Part shown: positions 61,004-64,000 of the stretch, piece after piece | Layout of the letters: every line of letters starts with the position of its first letter | Numbering within the stretch: the stretch's first letter is position 1 | Assembly: GCF_001038485.1 (NCBI RefSeq) | Contig: NZ_LDUE01000005.1 | Coordinates: 62,001 to 126,000 of the forward strand | Direction of reading: 5' to 3' | DNA: 64,000 nt | DNA from: Ornithinibacillus californiensis | Lineage (GTDB): Bacteria > Bacillota > Bacilli > Bacillales > Amphibacillaceae | Translations under genes and position numbers: made by a program | Notes under the pieces: model-generated | Database searches by the model: none | What the model was told of the DNA's origin: nothing | Seen by the model: only the letters and a program-made list of their open reading frames with translations

Positions 61004-61939
61004 ATGGCAGTTTATCGATCGATTACCGATTTAATTGGCCATACTCCCTTGCTACAAATCAAGCAACTAGAAATACCAAATCATGTAACCATCTATGCCA
61101 AATTAGAGTTTTATAATCCTGGGGGAAGTATTAAGGACAGATTAGGTCGTGAGCTTATTGAACATGCTTTAGCAGCAGGCAACATTCATCCTGGCGGTAC
61201 AATTATTGAACCAACGGCGGGAAATACTGGAATTGGTTTAGCCCTAGCAGCAAAAGAAAAAGACTTACAAGTTATTTTTGTTGTTCCGGAGCATTTTAGC
61301 CAAGAAAAACAGCTCATTATGCAAGCATTAGGTGCGAAGATTGTGCATACACCACGAGAAGCGGGAATGATTGGAGCAATAGAGAAGACAAAAGAGCTTC
61401 TAAATCGAATACCAAATAGCTATTCTCCCCAGCAATTTTCTAATCCTGCTAATCCAACAACATACTATAAAACACTAGCCCCGGAGATTTGGCATGACTT
61501 AGAAGGGCAAGTAGATGTATTTATTGCTGGTGCAGGCTCAGGTGGTACGTTTATGGGCTGTTCTCGTTATTTTAAAGAAAAGAATAGGAATGTTAAGACC
61601 GTCATCGTTGAACCAGAGGGATCCATTATTGGTGGTGGGGAACCTGGCCCTCACCGAACAGAAGGAATAGGGATGGAATTCCTGCCTTCCTTTATGGATA
61701 CGCGGTATTTTGATGCGGTTCATACGATTAGTGATGAGGATGCTTTTCAGATGGTGGAAAGGTTAGCACGAGAAGAAGGATTGCTAGTGGGTAGCTCTTC
61801 TGGTTCTGTTATGTGTGCTGCTTTAGAGGAGGCAACTATAGCAAAAGAAGGCGCTACTATCGTTGTTGTTTTTCCAGATGGAAGTGATCGATATTTAAGT
61901 AAAAAGATTTACCCTGACGTAATTGGGGAGGAGATATAA
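61004..61939 (+). CDS. mccA: O-acetylserine-dependent cystathionine beta-synthase MccA
   Basis: A 311-residue fold-type II PLP enzyme. The PLP lysine is K44 in NPGGSIKDRLGREL; EPTAGNTGIGLALAAKEK binds the substrate carboxylate, and GAGSGGTFMGCSRYFKE is the phosphate loop. GEPGPHRTEGIGMEFLP is typical of the MccA branch rather than CysK. It joins homocysteine (from LuxS) with O-acetylserine to cystathionine. It starts 15 bp after luxS and ends one base before mccB. Confidence 0.93.
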   Translation: MAVYRSITDLIGHTPLLQIKQLEIPNHVTIYAKLEFYNPGGSIKDRLGRELIEHALAAGNIHPGGTIIEPTAGNTGIGLALAAKEKDLQVIFVVPEHFSQEKQLIMQALGAKIVHTPREAGMIGAIEKTKELLNRIPNSYSPQQFSNPANPTTYYKTLAPEIWHDLEGQVDVFIAGAGSGGTFMGCSRYFKEKNRNVKTVIVEPEGSIIGGGEPGPHRTEGIGMEFLPSFMDTRYFDAVHTISDEDAFQMVERLAREEGLLVGSSSGSVMCAALEEATIAKEGATIVVVFPDGSDRYLSKKIYPDVIGEEI

Positions 61940-61940
61940 T

Positions 61941-63077
61941 ATGCGTTCAAAAACGAAAATGGTTCATGGAGGCATCACCCAAGATGAAAAGACAGGAGCT
62001 GTTTCGGTTCCTATTTATCAGGTGAGTACGTATAAACAAGATGGTGTTGGAAACCTGCGTGGGTATGAATATTCAAGAACTGGTAACCCAACCCGTCATG
62101 CACTGGAAACTGTTATTGCTGACTTAGAAAATGGAAGTCACGGATTTGCCTTTGCTTCAGGGATGGCAGCTATCACTACAGTCATGATGCTTTTAGATTC
62201 GGGTGACCACATTGTAATGACAGACGATGTATATGGTGGTTCTTTTCGATTAATGACAAAGGTGTTATCCCGATTTGAATTAGAGAATTCTTTTGTGGAT
62301 ACGAGTGATGCGGATAAAGTAGAAGGTGCTATTAAATCAAATACAAAAGCGTTATTTATTGAAACACCGACCAATCCTTTGTTGAAAATTACAGATTTAA
62401 AACAAATGGCAGATATAGCAAAGAAACATAACCTGTTGTTCATCGTTGATAATACTTTCGCCACCCCTTATTGGCAACAGCCTTTAGATTTAGGAGCTGA
62501 TATCGTACTGCATAGTGCGACAAAATATATTGGTGGCCATAGTGATGTGGTGTCGGGGTTAGTTGCGGTGAAATCAGCAGAGTTAGCAGAAAGAATTCAC
62601 TTTCTACAAAACTCGGTTGGAGCCGTACTAGGGCCACAGGACTCTTGGTTATTAATGCGAGGCATAAAGACATTAGCATTGCGCATGGAAGCAATTGAGG
62701 CTAATGCGAAGCAGCTTGTAGGGTATCTACTCGATCATCATAATGTGGGCGATGTGTATTACCCAGGTTTGAAAGAACATCCTGGTCATGATATTGCTCA
62801 AAGCCAAATGGCTGGCTACGGTGGTATGATTTCATTTGATGTTGGAAGTGGTGAATTAGCCGAGGAAGTGTTGAAGAAAGTAAATTACTTTACGTTAGCT
62901 GAGAGCCTAGGTGCTGTAGAGAGTTTGATTTCTTTACCATCGAAAATGACCCATGCATCAATCCCAGCTGACAGAAGAGCTGAGCTAGGAATTGGAGATG
63001 GGTTAATCCGGATTTCTGTTGGGATTGAAGATGTAAGTGATTTAATTGAAGATATGGAGCAGGCTTTAGGAGATTAA
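61941..63077 (+). CDS. mccB: cystathionine gamma-lyase MccB
   Basis: A 378-residue fold-type I PLP enzyme that splits cystathionine into cysteine, ammonia and 2-oxobutyrate. The PLP lysine is K195 in LHSATKYIGGHSD; YEYSRTGNPTRHALE and FASGMAAIT near residue 73 are family blocks, and SLGAVESLISLPSKMTHAS closes the active site. ATG 61941 follows GGGGAGGAG, which lies in the end of mccA, so the two are coupled. The operon thus runs from SAM recycling to cysteine. Confidence 0.95.
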   Translation: MRSKTKMVHGGITQDEKTGAVSVPIYQVSTYKQDGVGNLRGYEYSRTGNPTRHALETVIADLENGSHGFAFASGMAAITTVMMLLDSGDHIVMTDDVYGGSFRLMTKVLSRFELENSFVDTSDADKVEGAIKSNTKALFIETPTNPLLKITDLKQMADIAKKHNLLFIVDNTFATPYWQQPLDLGADIVLHSATKYIGGHSDVVSGLVAVKSAELAERIHFLQNSVGAVLGPQDSWLLMRGIKTLALRMEAIEANAKQLVGYLLDHHNVGDVYYPGLKEHPGHDIAQSQMAGYGGMISFDVGSGELAEEVLKKVNYFTLAESLGAVESLISLPSKMTHASIPADRRAELGIGDGLIRISVGIEDVSDLIEDMEQALGD

Positions 63078-63084
63078 CAGGAGG

Positions 63085-63111
63085 GGCAGCTGTAGTAGCT
63101 GTCTTTTTTTT
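63085..63111 (+). terminator. terminator of the yrrT-mccB operon
   Basis: GGCAGCT pairs with AGCTGTC around a 5-nt loop, followed by T8. Confidence 0.85.
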
Positions 63112-63152
63112 GGTTTCTAGGACGGGTGAATTTATTAGCATCATTTTGAAGA

Positions 63153-63365
63153 TAGAATGGCGGCTGAAATGAAGTTGAGAAGGGGTGTTAACGCCTTTTT
63201 GCTATTAGAATCGAGGCTGAAATGAAGTTAAGAAGGGTTGTTAACGCCTTTTTGCTATTAAAATTGAGGCCGAAATGAAGTTAAGGTGGGTTGTTAACGT
63301 CTTTTGCTATTAGAATCGAGGCTGAAATGAAGTTAAGTAGGGTTGTTATCAACCATTTGCTACAG
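63153..63365 (+). repeat. tandem array of four 52/53-bp units
   Basis: GAAATGAAGTT recurs at 63166, 63219, 63272 and 63324. Each unit reads roughly TAGAATCGAGGCTG, then the core, then AAGGGTTGTTAACGCC and TTTTTGCTAT. Copies 2 and 3 are most alike; the first and last diverge. No open frame or ribosome site accompanies it. It lies between the mccB terminator and the M20 peptidase gene. Confidence 0.9.
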
Positions 63366-63470
63366 AACTAGAGATAAAATGATTGTAAGAAATGATAATT
63401 ACCTGCAATATTATTCCCAACCAAAATATGCTAAAATGAACACACAATATAAGAGAAGGGGATGTTATAG

Positions 63471-64000
63471 ATGAGTGAAAAAGCTTTAGCATATTTAACT
63501 GAAAACAGAGAGCGTTTACTTCAAAAATTGAATGACTTCTTAACTATTCCGAGTGTTAGCACAGATAGTGTACATAAAGAAGATGTAAAAAGAGCAGCAA
63601 GTTTCCTAGAGACATACTTAAATGAAATTGGGTTTGAGAACATCCAGCAAGTAGAAACAGAAAAGCATCCTATCGTTTATGCCGAATATACTGGAGCCGG
63701 CCCAGAAGCACCAACTGTTTTGTTATATGGACATTATGATGTTCAACCAGCTGATCCGATTGAATTATGGGTTAGTGATCCTTTCCAACCGGAAGTCCGA
63801 GATGGACGGTTATATGCTCGTGGATCCAGTGATGATAAAGGACAAGTTTTCATGCATTTGGCAGTTTTCGAGGCATTAATGAAAACGGAAGGGAAGCTCC
63901 CACTAAACGTAAAAGTATGCTTAGAAGGGGAAGAGGAAATTGGTAGTGAAAACTTGTATGGCATGCTACGGGATAAAAAGGAGTTATTCCAAGCAGACTT
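63471..64000 (+). CDS. M20-family dipeptidase, 5' part (runs off the window)
   Basis: The first 176 residues of a zinc peptidase of the M20 group. The metal motif LYGHYDVQPADP (His and the following Asp) and RGSSDDKGQ (bridging Asp) are in place, as is the catalytic pair in LEGEEEIGSENL. The pattern fits the dipeptidase/CNDP-like branch that cuts dipeptides in the cytosol. GAGAAGGGG precedes ATG 63471. The C-terminal half lies beyond position 64000. Confidence 0.88.
   Translation, partial: MSEKALAYLTENRERLLQKLNDFLTIPSVSTDSVHKEDVKRAASFLETYLNEIGFENIQQVETEKHPIVYAEYTGAGPEAPTVLLYGHYDVQPADPIELWVSDPFQPEVRDGRLYARGSSDDKGQVFMHLAVFEALMKTEGKLPLNVKVCLEGEEEIGSENLYGMLRDKKELFQAD

Overview
The window is low-GC Firmicute chromosome, most likely from a spore-forming Bacillaceae of the Oceanobacillus/Virgibacillus type. 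Support for this comes from the spore genes (csgA, a gerAA-gerAB-gerAC operon, a YhcN/YlaJ lipoprotein), sigI-rsgI, yhdB, mccAB, queG-trmL, bmrCD, two glycine-betaine uptake loci that suggest osmotic stress, strong AAGGAGG ribosome sites, and frequent GTG and TTG starts. The genus is an inference. No prophage, integrase, complete IS or CRISPR array was seen.

Layout. 1-4.7 kb: an unrecognised 3' fragment, sppA, an RDD protein, an acyl-CoA ligase, a 20-bp tandem-repeat array and csgA. 5-9.3 kb: hydrolases, a VOC protein, a DJ-1/PfpI protein whose elbow Cys is Ser, and an orphan OpuAC-type lipoprotein. 9.4-18.2 kb: a nucleotidyltransferase-like protein, maf, a PhoD-like phosphatase whose real start appears to be ATA, a RibD-like/DJ-1/DNA-glycosylase operon, an unannotated type I toxin-antitoxin locus, and two NAD-binding proteins. 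18.3-23.8 kb: a histidine kinase and response regulator followed by an LnrLMN-like ABC-2 exporter, separated by a dead ctaG remnant, a terminator and a 24-bp palindrome. 23.9-32.6 kb: a second anchored hydrolase, an S9 peptidase, dat, one tRNA-Gly with a long leader, queG-ogt-amidase-trmL and a hidden 33-residue membrane peptide.

32.9-41.3 kb: odhAB, a 51-bp repeat array, nupC, a MATE exporter and a solitary murG. 41.4-50.7 kb: a broken DUF3231 gene, the opuAC-AB-AA operon, the gerA operon and a beta-carbonic anhydrase. 50.7-55.5 kb: a GC-rich 297-bp element with perfect 16-bp inverted ends, then a BmrB-like leader peptide and attenuator ahead of bmrCD. 55.5-64 kb: an HtrA-like protease, sigI-rsgI, yhdB, a spore lipoprotein, the yrrT-luxS-mccA-mccB sulfur operon, a 53-bp repeat array and the start of an M20 peptidase.

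The most notable features lie between the ordinary genes. They are (i) a convergent type I toxin-antitoxin pair at 15.58-15.96 kb with a sequestered Shine-Dalgarno site; (ii) a ribosome-mediated attenuator for bmrCD with mutually exclusive antiterminator and terminator stems plus a second terminator; (iii) the GC-rich inverted-repeat element; and (iv) three unrelated intergenic tandem arrays (20, 51 and 53 bp), each just downstream of a terminator. All calls rest on reading the sequence; no database search was run.
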